A stretch of DNA of 20,116 nucleotides from Chrysochromulina tobinii (GCA_001275005.1 JWZX01002604.1:1-20116), one strand, 5' to 3'. Positions 7,261-15,669 are shown, counted from the first letter of the stretch. Program-made: numbers and translations. The notes: generated by a model from the letters alone, not told the origin.

Positions 7261-9282
7261 ATGTCGGAACCAATACCCGAGAAGTGGATGGTCAACACAG
7301 AGGCCACCAAGTCAGCACTGCGCGAGATCTTGAACCGTTCAGCAGGGCAACTCGCTGACATCCTTGAGGAGTGGGACGTGGACAAAAGCGGGACGATTGA
7401 CAAGCGCGAGTTCATTAGAGCATTCAATGCTGTGAGCGGCCATCCGGAGTGGGCGACGGACACGACGGGTGCCGGATCGCTGTTCGATGAGCTTGACCGC
7501 GACGAATCCGGCTCCCTCGATATTGATGAGATTCGTAACCTCGATCGCAAGCAAGGCCCAGTCGACCCCAAGAGACCCAAAAACCACAGCTACTTCGAAG
7601 GACTACCCGCGCTCACTATTGACATGAACAGTCCCAAGTCTATCACCACGCAGCTCGCGGACCATCTTCGCAAGCACAGCAGGCGCATTCTGGATCTCTT
7701 TCGCTCCTGGGACGAGGACCACAACATGAGCGTCTCACGAGACGAGTTCCATCGGGCGATGGGACAGCTCGGCGTGGCTGCTCCGGTCAAGGTCATCAAC
7801 CATCTCTTCGATGCTTTCGACCTGGACGGATCCGGCGAGATTGAATTCCGCGAACTGGAGCAGATTTTGCTCAAGAAGAAAGAGATCTTTATAGACACAG
7901 AGCTTCAGAAGAAAGAGGAGCTGTCGCAACGACGCGAAGCTGCACGTGCAAGCGCAGCGCTCGACACAGCACGAGCAGCCAAGAAGGACGGAAGTCGCAT
8001 CGCAGCCATGGTCGAAGAATTCGGGTATCCGAGCTTACCCGACATGAAGGAATTCATGGAAAACGCAACCACCCCCACATACATGGCCATGGACGAGGCC
8101 AAGGTTGAATGCATGCTGCATCGTGCTATGCCCCTGCGCCATGCGGATCCTCCAGAAGAGGGAAGTGCGCCGACTGTCGCGCAGCAGGTAGAGAAGAGCA
8201 AGAGCACAGAGAAACCAAAGACCAAGACGAAGGACACAGAGATGGACGGAGAGGAGAATACGCTATCTCTTCTCGCACGAGGGCGTAATTCGATCAGGTC
8301 TGCCATGCGCAAGACTGCTTCTGTGGCTGCTTTGAATGACGAGCCGCTGCATAAGGCTAGAGCTGCGGCTGCTGCCGCCGAGGTGGCTGCTGATCGTGCC
8401 ATGTATGCATCGGCAGCCTCGCAGCTTACCAGCAGGTCGCAATGGATTCTCTCACCGGATCAGCTGCGGCGGCCCACGCCTGCAGCAAAGCTGCCAAGCC
8501 TCAGCTTGGAAGCCCCGCCCAGGCGGGCCCTCGAGGTACCCGGACTCAACAGGCTGAGCTGCACGCCTTACCAGGTCCAGCCGCCGGCTCTGCCACCTAC
8601 GCCGTCTTGGCACGAACAGGTGCAAGACCACTGGCTGAAATTCGCAGAGAGGCAGCAACATATTGACGATCAGAAGCTGGCAGCGCAGTACAAGAAGCGC
8701 CCATACCAAAAGCCCCCTGATCACCTGCCGACGGCCTACTACCAAGCGCAGCAGTCCGCGGCGAACCAGGAACGGCATAGGCAGTTTCTCGAGGAGTCGC
8801 TGCGGTCTCCAGTCGTGAGAGCAAAGGAGGCCATCGACGCTCTTCACCAAAGCTCCTTGTACCACGCCCCATCGGAGGTAATCGAATTCCGCCTGCGCCA
8901 CTCGCTGCTCCGAAAGCCATCACGTGAGAATGCACTGCACCCACACGAACAGTTCTCTGGCGCGCGTGCCATCCTGCCGAAGGTTTCTGAAACAGTCGCA
9001 CAGCGGGCCACGACGGCATCTCGTCCATTGATCAAACCGCCGCGACGCCGAATTCCAGTACCATCCAGTCAGTTGCAGCTGGCGCAGAGCCCGCCATGGA
9101 TTACGGCGCACGTTACTTCTATCACAACTTCGATGCATGAAACTGTGGTGTCGCATCGCCCACGCACGGGTAGTAGGGGCAGGCCTCGCCGCTGCCTAAC
9201 TCAGTGCCGCACTCTGCGTCAATGCCTTCCCTACTACCATCGCACGGTCGTCTCGGACGGATGGAGGCTCCGTTTACCCTGA
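7261..9282 (+). CDS. Four-EF-hand calcium-binding protein, 673 aa
   Basis: The ATG at 7261 opens the frame. Two EF-hand pairs are seen. Loop 1 is D39, D41, S43, T45, D47, E50 (DVDKSGTIDKRE). Loop 2 is D79 to E90 (DRDESGSLDIDE). Loop 3 is D151 to E162 (DEDHNMSVSRDE), with Met replacing the usual Gly at position 6. Loop 4 is D187 to E198 (DLDGSGEIEFRE). Loops 1, 2 and 4 have all the usual liganding residues, so Ca2+ binding is expected. A charged helix follows (205-250), then about 420 residues of Pro/Ala/Gln-rich sequence of unknown family, with some conserved-looking stretches (FGYPSLPDMKEFMENA and KRPYQKPPDHLPTAYYQAQQ). The last 60 or so residues are Arg/Ser-rich and look less protein-like, so the true 3' end is less certain than the rest. 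There is no signal peptide or membrane helix. A regulatory or cytoskeletal role is an inference only. Confidence 0.88.
   Translation: MSEPIPEKWMVNTEATKSALREILNRSAGQLADILEEWDVDKSGTIDKREFIRAFNAVSGHPEWATDTTGAGSLFDELDRDESGSLDIDEIRNLDRKQGPVDPKRPKNHSYFEGLPALTIDMNSPKSITTQLADHLRKHSRRILDLFRSWDEDHNMSVSRDEFHRAMGQLGVAAPVKVINHLFDAFDLDGSGEIEFRELEQILLKKKEIFIDTELQKKEELSQRREAARASAALDTARAAKKDGSRIAAMVEEFGYPSLPDMKEFMENATTPTYMAMDEAKVECMLHRAMPLRHADPPEEGSAPTVAQQVEKSKSTEKPKTKTKDTEMDGEENTLSLLARGRNSIRSAMRKTASVAALNDEPLHKARAAAAAAEVAADRAMYASAASQLTSRSQWILSPDQLRRPTPAAKLPSLSLEAPPRRALEVPGLNRLSCTPYQVQPPALPPTPSWHEQVQDHWLKFAERQQHIDDQKLAAQYKKRPYQKPPDHLPTAYYQAQQSAANQERHRQFLEESLRSPVVRAKEAIDALHQSSLYHAPSEVIEFRLRHSLLRKPSRENALHPHEQFSGARAILPKVSETVAQRATTASRPLIKPPRRRIPVPSSQLQLAQSPPWITAHVTSITTSMHETVVSHRPRTGSRGRPRRCLTQCRTLRQCLPYYHRTVVSDGWRLRLP
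9169..9238. repeat. Inverted repeat near the EF-hand gene 3' end
   Basis: GGTAGTAGGG (9169-9178) is the exact reverse complement of CCCTACTACC (9229-9238). The 50-nt spacer is GC-rich. It falls in the least convincing part of the EF-hand frame. Confidence 0.6.
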
Positions 9283-9290
9283 ATCAGGGT
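9276..9290. repeat. Palindrome over the EF-hand stop codon
   Basis: ACCCTGA-A-TCAGGGT forms 7-bp arms around one base, and the TGA stop (9280-9282) is inside it. It could form a small 3' hairpin. Confidence 0.6.
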
Positions 9291-9594
9291 GGCCTAGCCT
9301 GAGCGCTGGGCCGGCCTGCGCGACATTACGCCGCATCGCTGGGCATCTCAATCCCCGGCACTGATGACTGAATCCGCCGATTGGGTTTACGTTCGCGTGT
9401 TAGCGTGTGCGCGACGGCGAGTGTGGACGACTGCGCGGCACAGCGGATGGAACGGAAGTGCGGGAACACGTCGGCGCGAACGGAGCGAGTTACTCGTTGG
9501 CGATGACAAGCTCGACTCGAGCTCGACTAGCGTAGACCCAGACCTAACCCGGACCCGCCGTTGCAGTATGTGACGTAAGTGTACGAGGGTTGCC

Positions 9595-9650
9595 GTTGGG
9601 CCAAGTTGGGCTGCAGTGGGCCATGGTTGGGCCGATTCCACTTTGGGCCG
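9595..9650 (+). repeat. Degenerate TTGGGCC tandem series
   Basis: TTGGG recurs at 9596, 9606, 9627 and 9643, with a GTGGG variant at 9616, usually followed by C or CC. Spacing is 10-16 bp. It is a short decayed tandem array in the gene-free region. Confidence 0.55.
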
Positions 9651-9891
9651 AAGTCGGGGCTATGGAATTAGCTCAACCAGAACCACAGTAGATAGTTCGA
9701 ACACGTTGGCGGGTGCGTCCACCTGCGAACCATAGCCCAGCCGGTCGCCGGCGCGCCGGGCTTGACGCGCGAACCGAAAGCGTCCTGGACGCACACGTGA
9801 CCAAGAAAGACGAGCTGCATCCCAACCCGCGGCACGGCAACTGCATGGCGGTTCCGCGCGCGCGTGCGCCTTTATGATGTCAGAGTTGTTG

Positions 9892-9956
9892 CGTTCGTTT
9901 ACCTTGATTAGCACACCGTCTTGATTTAGCACACGTTCGTTTATCTTGATTAGCAC
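9892..9956 (+). repeat. Direct repeats CGTTCGTTTAYCTTGATTAGCAC
   Basis: A 23-bp unit at 9892-9914 is repeated at 9934-9956 with one C/T difference. A shortened copy lies between them (CTTGATTTAGCACAC from 9920). The AT-rich unit stands out from its GC-rich surroundings. Confidence 0.8.
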
Positions 9957-10264
9957 CCTCAGAGAGACTTCCACACCGATTCCAATCGTGCGGATCTCAG
10001 CGGTCCTCTCCGCCCGCTCTTTCCGCTGGCCCTCACCCTTCGCCGCACCTATGTCAGTCAGAACACAGAAGCCTGTGAGCTGTGTAATCGGTACCCATGC
10101 TAGTGTACCGAGTGTCCGGGCATGGGGTCCTGCCCGGGGTCGCACGCGGTGGGGGCCCGCCACGCGTTTCGTCAACGGCCAGACGGGGCGCGCGGCCGGG
10201 CAGGTTATGCCACGCGCCTAACGGCAACGGCTAACCGCCCACCGCCACCACGAGGTGTTACATT

Positions 10265-10283
10265 CTAATCAAGATAAACGAAC
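10265..10283 (-). repeat. Inverted copy of the 9934 repeat
   Basis: CTAATCAAGATAAACGAAC is the exact reverse complement of 9935-9953. The two copies face each other and enclose about 310 bp, like the terminal inverted repeats of a small non-autonomous element. No target-site duplication is evident. Confidence 0.75.
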
Positions 10284-11335
10284 AGGCACGCGCCCCTGGA
10301 ACCCGGCCCGGGCGGAGGGAGAGCTCGCATAAATTTGCGGCACGCGGGGACGCGGGGCGGGAGCACATGCTTATTGACATGCACGGTCGTCGTGCGGCCA
10401 CGCTTATCCTTACATACAACATAGTCGCCCGCGGTGCCGCATGGAAACCCGCTATACAATCAAAGAATCAATAAAGATAATGACGCGCGTTTGATCGAAT
10501 CGCATTCCCATTCGAAAATCGTAATATCGTATCGTGCCGGCGCGGGGCCATGTACATGTACGCGAGTCGAAGTGCCCCCTGTGAGACTCCACCCTGCACC
10601 CTCGCTCCCCCCTCCCCCGCCCCCGGGCGGACGCGAGGTCGAGGTCGCGGGCGCGACCTCATTGGTTGGTTCATGGTTGCGATGGCCGCGGCGGGAACTC
10701 AACGTCGTGAACACATGAACGATGAAGTTGAAGACCCGGCTCCCGGGACGCCGGGTCATACAAGACGCGCGGGCCGCGGCGTACCTCATGTGAACGCTGG
10801 GGCGTCAAAGTTAATACTCACATGTTGAGTGCGAGCACAACTACCGTTATCCTTAAGACGAAAAGTAACGCGCTAGCGCGTAGGCCGTAGCGGAGGGTCA
10901 CCCTGCCAGGGTCGACCGTGAACGGGAGACGGCCGATCCCCGCGTCAGTGGCAGTGCGTCCGCGCAAACCGACCGCCCCGGGCCCCTGCGCCGAGAAGCG
11001 GCCCGTTTCGTTCGCGCCGGCTCCCGCTGGCCGCCCTCGAGCCTCGTCACGTCCCGTCTCCCGACCGCACACAGACCGCACCACCCTTCCCCACCCGAAG
11101 CCGGGCCCTCAGTATCTGCTACTTCTCTCGACTCCTTCGTTCGTCGTAGCTGTACCGCGCGTACTGGCCTTCCGCGACCATGTGGGCACTCGCCCTGCAC
11201 TTCAACGTGTACTCGCCCTGCACCCTGCACTAGAGCATGGCCAGGCTTCTCGAGGGTCGGGTCGGCACATGATGGCCCACGACCGCACACGGGTAGGGCC
11301 ATCCCCACACTCCATGTGAGGAGCACCTGCAGTGC

Positions 11336-13771
11336 TCACTCTGCCTGTGCTTCTTTGACAAAGAAGGTCGCTTGCGGGTGCAGCCCCGCCTCCTCGAGCG
11401 AGATGCCTGTGTTGGCCTCAGTGCCCACGGAGCGCGGGTAGTTGGAGACGAGTTCAAATGAGGCCATGGGACGTTCAGGAGGGGAGGACGACTCAACCCA
11501 CCCACGCACCACAGCGAGGGTTGTCGCCTTGGCAAAGCGGCGCGAGACGCGCGGCCCATCGGGCATACGCACGATCACGGTACACGCGTCGGGTCCCGCG
11601 TCGGGCTCGGGCGGCAGCGCAGCAGCCGCATGCTCGCGCTGAATCGCCCTCTGCGCCTCAGCAGCCGCCGCAGCCTCCGCCTCTGCCGCGTCCGCAGCGC
11701 GCTTGGCCGCCTCCTGCCGCGCCTGCTCGAGCGCGGCGGCAGCCTGCGCCTCGCGCCGCCGCTCCTCCTCAAGCTCGGACTGGCGCTGCCGCTGCTCCTC
11801 CTCATTGATGACGGACGCGACGAAGTCGACCTCGAGCTCAGTGTCGACGACGCAGACGGCATCGGCGGGCCGCAGCTCCACCACGAAGACTTCAACGTCG
11901 ATGCCGTCCACGGGTACCACGATGGAGTCTCCCTTGGCGAGGGTGGTGAAGACACCGGTGATGGCCGCCTCGAGGGTCGTGCGCGGGTCCATCGTACGCG
12001 CCGCGAACTCGTCGTCGAGCGGCTGCAGCTTGGCAAAGGTACCCTTGGGCAGGGAGGCGCTCTCTACTAAGAGCGCATCCCCATCGTTCACACCCATCGA
12101 GCGCAGCAGCCAGAGTGGCACGACGACCGTGCCCTCGGGCGCCGAGAACTCGAGCACACCCACGTGGCGTGGCGCGCTGTCCGAGCCCGCGAGCGTGAGC
12201 CTGAAGAGCATAGGCCGCGGCATATGCGCAGAGGGCACGCGGCTCATCAGGGTATGCAAGACGGAGGCGGGCAGCAGGATCCTATCGCCCTGCGAGAGCC
12301 CGCGCACGTCATCCATGGCCTCGGCCGAGAGTGCCGTGAGCATCTCGGCCCACACGCCGGCAAAGTTGCGGGGCGGCCCTCCGAAGCCCACGCCCATATC
12401 GTCATCATCATCGGCGAAGGCGCCGCCAAGAAAGGGGCCACCGCCATACCTACCGCTAGAGCCACCGCCATAGCCACCGCCATACCCACCGCCATTCCCA
12501 CGCGCTGCAGCGAGCGATGCCTGTTGCCGGCGGGAGCTGGCGCGCGCCCGCGAGCGTCCACCGCCAACGTCGGCATCGTCGTCGCCTCCATCGTCGCCTC
12601 CATCACCGTCGTCATCATCTTGATCATCGCGGCTACGCACGGCGTCCCGACCCGAGCCGCTGCGTCCAGCGACGTGAGGCGGGCTCGGCATGCCCACCTC
12701 CGCGCGGGACATGGCGAGCGCTGCCTGGAGCATGGCATCCTCATCGTCGTCTACGAAGCCGCCGCCACCGCCACCACCACCACCGCCGAAGCCGCCGCCA
12801 CCACCGCCGAAGCCTCCGCCAGCAGCACCGAAGCCGCCACCATCGGCACCGAAGCCGCCGCCGCGCCCGCCAGCAGCGCCAAAGGCAAGGTTCGTACCCC
12901 CAGGGGCGGCGCGCGAGGGCGCAGAGCCATCACCACCGCTACGGCCGCGCGTCAGAACGGCCGCCTGAGCGGCGGCGAGGGCCGCGGCAGCAGGAGCAAG
13001 CGTACGTCGCTCCCCGTCACGGGGCGTCGAGAGCTCGCGCCGCAAGCGCTCCTCCTCTTGCGCGGCCTCCGCGTCGCTCTCAAGGGCGATGCCGGCCTCC
13101 GCTCGCGATGCCGCAAGCACCGCCAGGAGCTGCTCGCGCTCGAGACGGCGCGCGTCGCCGCCAGCGTCATGCAACTCGAGCTCCTGCTCTGAAGCCGCAA
13201 TGGCCGCTGCGAGCATCGCGTCCTCATCGCTGCCGCCGCTGTAGCCGCTGCCACCGTAGCCACGGCCGAAGCCGCTGCCACCGTAGCCGCTGCCAAAGCC
13301 GCTGCCGCCGAGCCCACGGCCACCTCGGGCGCTGATGCTGCCTCCTCGGCCTGCACCGCCTGTGAGCAGCCGCTCGAGCGCCGAGTCCGTACTGGTGCCG
13401 CTGTGCACCGCGGCGCGCGCGCCGGCTCTTCGCTGCGGAATCACGACCTCGTCGTCGTCGAGCGAGATGACATCACGCTCAGTTGGCCGAGCAGCAGCCC
13501 GTCCGTGCAGGAGTCCCTGCAGCTCTTCGATCTCGGCCGCCTCCGCCGCACTGTCGCTGGCGATACGCACCTTCTCCCGTCGAACCATGAGGCCATGGGC
13601 CTCTGCGCACGTGAAGTACTGGTAGCCTTCGACCGTGCCGTTGTGCTTTCCAACGGGCAGGTCCATCACGATACCAATCCACTCACCCTCCTTGAAGCCC
13701 GTCTCGCCGATGAAGCGCACCGTGCCTTCACCCTCCTTGGACTGCACCTTGACCCGCGTGCCGACCTGCAT
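11336..13771 (-). CDS. CAP-Gly / UIM / UFD1 / UBX multidomain protein, 811 aa
   Basis: The ATG is the complement of 13769-13771. Residues 1-70 are a CAP-Gly domain, with GKHNG at 41-45 (family consensus GKNDG). An acidic and Gly/Ser linker follows. Helices of ubiquitin-interacting-motif type are seen at about 182-198 ([18 protein letters not shown]) and 342-358 ([17 protein letters not shown]); 210-226 is a weaker candidate. Gly-rich repeats lie at 139-181, 297-338 and 426-466. Residues 466-655 match the UFD1 N-terminal double barrel: [66 protein letters not shown] and [10 protein letters not shown]. An Ala/Glu/Arg coiled coil (655-715) leads to a UBX domain (729-806): [13 protein letters not shown], the p97-contact loop as NYPR (777-780), and [14 protein letters not shown]. 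Known UFD1 works with Npl4 on Cdc48/p97 to extract ubiquitylated proteins, and UBX domains bind the same ATPase. CAP-Gly domains bind tubulin or EB1 tails. A microtubule-linked p97 adaptor is my inference. Confidence 0.92.
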
Positions 13772-13953
13772 CCGACACTGACGTTAGACGATATGCAGCA
13801 GGTGCAGGAGCACTCCGGGAAAGAGGCCGATGAACAAACTGCCGATTTCGTCTTCACCGGACGCGAGGGATCGCAGAGGTGGAGCGTGAATCCCAGTGTA
13901 TGAGATCTTCAAGGGAGCCTCGCTCCATGATCTACGCACGAAACGATCCAAAC

Positions 13954-13989
13954 GTGTGTGTCCCGGCTCGTCCCGGTGTCTTTTTACCG
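13954..13989 (+). repeat. 36-bp promoter element, copy 3
   Basis: This differs from copy 1 (6898-6933) only by GT for CC at two internal positions. It is 7 kb away, in another divergent promoter and in the same orientation. It ends 43 bp upstream of the ATG at 14033. Confidence 0.88.
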
Positions 13990-13992
13990 TTC

Positions 13993-14000
13993 TATATAAA
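13993..14000 (+). promoter_or_regulatory. TATA box candidate
   Basis: TATATAAA directly follows the 36-bp element and precedes the ATG at 14033 by 33 bp. If it positions initiation about 30 bp downstream, the 5' leader would be only a few bases long. Confidence 0.5.
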
Positions 14001-14012
14001 CAAGAATTCCCC

Positions 14013-14030
14013 ATGAGGAAATCTTTTTGA
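14013..14030 (+). CDS. Five-codon upstream ORF (MRKSF)
   Basis: ATG AGG AAA TCT TTT TGA ends two bases before the main ATG at 14033. If transcripts start upstream of 14013, this mini-ORF would be met first and could damp or reinitiate translation of the main gene. Confidence 0.3.
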   Translation: MRKSF

Positions 14031-14032
14031 GA

Positions 14033-14341
14033 ATGCCGAATCGTGGTCCTTGCGAGGTCTCGCATTCAGAGGCGAAGGCGCTGGTCGCGGTACTGCCAGA
14101 ACCCCGCAACGTGCGCGAGGCTGAGGACGACGACGACCGGATGCGCATTCAGCTTGTGGAGAAGCTTCGGGCGCGTCTCGAAGAGCAGGCGGCTGCCCTC
14201 GAGTCCGCTGATGAATCATTGCGCGGTGTGCTCACCTTGAGCGTAGATGAGGTGGATGAGCTTCTCGATTGCATGCCGCCTCCACCGACTCTCGACGATG
14301 TCCGCCAACGTCTTAAGCAGGCAAAGCTCAGCATGTCTTGA
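14033..14341 (+). CDS. Hypothetical small helical protein, 102 aa
   Basis: I do not recognise the family. The frame is open slightly further up, but only from a TTG at 14027, so the ATG at 14033 is chosen. An N-terminal half with SEAKALVAVLPEPRNVREAEDD leads into an amphipathic helix (MRIQLVEKLRARLEEQAAALESADESLR), then LTLSVDEVDELLDCMPPPPTLDDVRQRLKQAKLS. The helix, proline turn, helix pattern suggests a small soluble helical-bundle or complex-subunit protein. The gene follows a TATA box and a copy of the 36-bp element, which supports expression. It shares that promoter region with the UFD1/UBX gene. Confidence 0.65.
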   Translation: MPNRGPCEVSHSEAKALVAVLPEPRNVREAEDDDDRMRIQLVEKLRARLEEQAAALESADESLRGVLTLSVDEVDELLDCMPPPPTLDDVRQRLKQAKLSMS

Positions 14342-14550
14342 AAGGTATAAGTGCATGCAAAAACGCATACACAATCCGACGTTTGCTCGAATACGCACCC
14401 CGCCCGGCGCGGCAATGGAGTGTATGTCAGGTCACCCGACCAGCACACCAGGCGCCAAGGCGGGAAAACACTAAGCGACCGCGTGGCTCGCCTCGCCGCC
14501 GCTCCAACCGTTCGATCCCACTCTCTGCTGCACAGGGATGCTGCTCGTCT

Positions 14551-14558
14551 TACATGTA
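14551..14558. promoter_or_regulatory. TACATGTA palindrome
   Basis: One of five exact TACATGTA palindromes in the window (10553, 14551, 15662, 16028, 16621). This one lies between the two convergent 3' ends at 14342-14612. Confidence 0.4.
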
Positions 14559-14612
14559 ACTGCTCACTCCTTGATGTTTGTTGTTGGTGGTTCGGTCGGT
14601 GCTCGGCTCTCG

Positions 14613-15521
14613 CTAATGCGTGGCTGGGAAGAGAGCGGATGCCGTCATGTTACTGCCAGCTGGCACGACCCATGCATTGGCCGGCATACACTCAAAGATC
14701 TGGGACATTTTCAGCTTCGCCATCTTGCCGTTGGAATGCAGCACGCAGGGAGCGCGGCCAGTTGGCTTGTAATAGCAGCGACCATCCCGGCTCTCGATCT
14801 CGTCCTTGCTGACGCCAAGCAGGTTGAGGAAGAGTGATGCAGAGCTGTCAATGACCCATGGGAGGCTCAAATTCAGCAGCAAGGCCGCCTGCAAGCAGTG
14901 CTGGTCATCGATATGGCAGTGACCAGTCGGCCGTCCACCGGCAAACTTGGCACAGCAAGGGTATCTAGGCATCGATAGGAACGTGGCCTCCAGATTCGCA
15001 AAGCCCTGGCGGGTGCCCATGAGCATGCCCGAGTTGGGGTAGCGAATGCCAGGGGGAGCTTGCACCTTCCATGGGTCGTGCTGCCGATCACGCTTCGGCC
15101 ACCATTGAAACTCTCCGCCAACGACGAGTGGAGATCCAAGGGCCGCAAAACGTGCACGCAACTCAACAGCGCTGCATTGCACCACCGTGTCGGTGTCCAT
15201 CAGCATCCACGGCTCGCGAAGAGTGGCTCCCGATGAAAGTTTAGATAACCACTGGTACTTGAACGCCTGGTGCGATGCAAATTTAGAGTGGTATGGAAAC
15301 TCGTCGCGGCTGAACTTGGAATTGCGCGTGCCTTTCTCGAAGGGGCGCATGTCGTGCGTCTGTGCCCACCACCCAGTGCTCACATGAATGTCGTTGGGTG
15401 GCGTCCGAATCGGGCGGTTCGTGTGCAAAAAAACGTGGAACGCATCACTGTTGAGCGCGGTACGCTCCGCCTCCGGCATTTGCCCACGCACTCTCGTGTC
15501 TCGAGTTGGAAATTCGCGCAT
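14613..15521 (-). CDS. PLOD-type (procollagen lysyl hydroxylase GT domain) glycosyltransferase, 302 aa
   Basis: This resembles the GT-A glycosyltransferase domain of multifunctional lysyl hydroxylases. The frame extends five codons further up to a GTG; the first ATG is the complement of 15519-15521, and MPEAER at 15479 is an alternative. Numbered from the ATG, the first strand is FHVFLHTNRP (28-37). The metal-binding motif is WMLMDTDTVV (105-114). YPNSGMLMG (161-169) matches the family's GSGGFIG-type segment. HIDDQHCLQAALL (203-215) matches the SDQ.F segment. WVIDSSASLFLNLL (222-235) matches the 'LD....iFqnL' strand, and VLHSNGKM (260-267) the 'HGNG' strand. It has no hydroxylase domain, signal peptide or membrane anchor, so either it acts in the cytosol or a 5' exon is missing. 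Acceptor and sugar cannot be read from sequence. It is convergent with the 14033 gene and divergent from the GT8 gene. Confidence 0.85.
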   Translation of the reverse strand: MREFPTRDTRVRGQMPEAERTALNSDAFHVFLHTNRPIRTPPNDIHVSTGWWAQTHDMRPFEKGTRNSKFSRDEFPYHSKFASHQAFKYQWLSKLSSGATLREPWMLMDTDTVVQCSAVELRARFAALGSPLVVGGEFQWWPKRDRQHDPWKVQAPPGIRYPNSGMLMGTRQGFANLEATFLSMPRYPCCAKFAGGRPTGHCHIDDQHCLQAALLLNLSLPWVIDSSASLFLNLLGVSKDEIESRDGRCYYKPTGRAPCVLHSNGKMAKLKMSQIFECMPANAWVVPAGSNMTASALFPATH

Positions 15522-15661
15522 GCAAATCGTCCTCACAAGACGAGTTAAAAGCGAGCCTTTTGACGCTTACACCTTTTTGCACGTGGCTCACAAACACCTT
15601 CTTTTCTTCGTCAAATAAATCATTACGCCCGTCAAGGCGAAGCGCTAAAACCGCGCGTTTG

Positions 15662-15669
15662 TACATGTA
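15662..15669. promoter_or_regulatory. TACATGTA palindrome upstream of PLOD-type GT
   Basis: This lies about 140 bp upstream of the minus-strand start at 15521, a plausible promoter position. Another copy at 16621 is about 340 bp upstream of the GT8 start. Confidence 0.4.

Larger units (their letters stand above)
9283..11335. other. 2-kb convergent intergenic region, no convincing gene
   Basis: Both neighbours end here, so no promoter is required. Several frames of 70-171 codons are open on both strands, but they overlap, are dominated by Arg, Pro and Gly, and show no domain or codon signal. I call none of them. Contents that can be named are the TTGGGCC series (9595-9650), the CGTTCGTTTATCTTGATTAGCAC repeats (9892-9956) with an inverted copy (10265-10283), a TACATGTA palindrome (10553-10560) and a GAGGTCGC/GCGACCTC inverted repeat (10641-10660). 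A C-rich run lies at about 10590-10625. No tRNA or rRNA was found. Confidence 0.6.
13772..14032. promoter_or_regulatory. Divergent promoter between UFD1/UBX gene and small + gene
   Basis: This 261-bp space separates two start codons. It contains copy 3 of the 36-bp element (13954-13989) and, four bases further, TATATAAA at 13993-14000, the best TATA box in the window. The TATA box sits 33 bp before the plus-strand ATG at 14033. Confidence 0.65.

Noticed and set aside
9660-10175. 171-codon minus-strand frame
   Set aside because: It has no domain; its repeated VLIKxNER stretch comes only from the DNA repeats at 9892-9956.
10898-11326. Overlapping frames of 142 (-) and 133 (+) codons
   Set aside because: They occupy the same GC-rich DNA on both strands and neither shows codon bias or homology.
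12164-13335. Long plus-strand frames (342 and 272 codons)
   Set aside because: They are antisense to the UFD1/UBX gene, and their His/Arg/Ala runs mirror its Gly-rich repeats.
14027-14032. Two-codon extension of the 102-aa gene
   Set aside because: The start is TTG and overlaps the uORF stop; ATG follows at 14033.
14440-14530. tRNA gene suggested by GTTCGATCCC at about 14510
   Set aside because: The bases either side of the TTCGATC loop do not pair as a T stem, and no acceptor stem can be formed.
15522-15536. Five-codon extension of the PLOD-type GT
   Set aside because: It begins with GTG on the minus strand; the ATG at 15521 is preferred.
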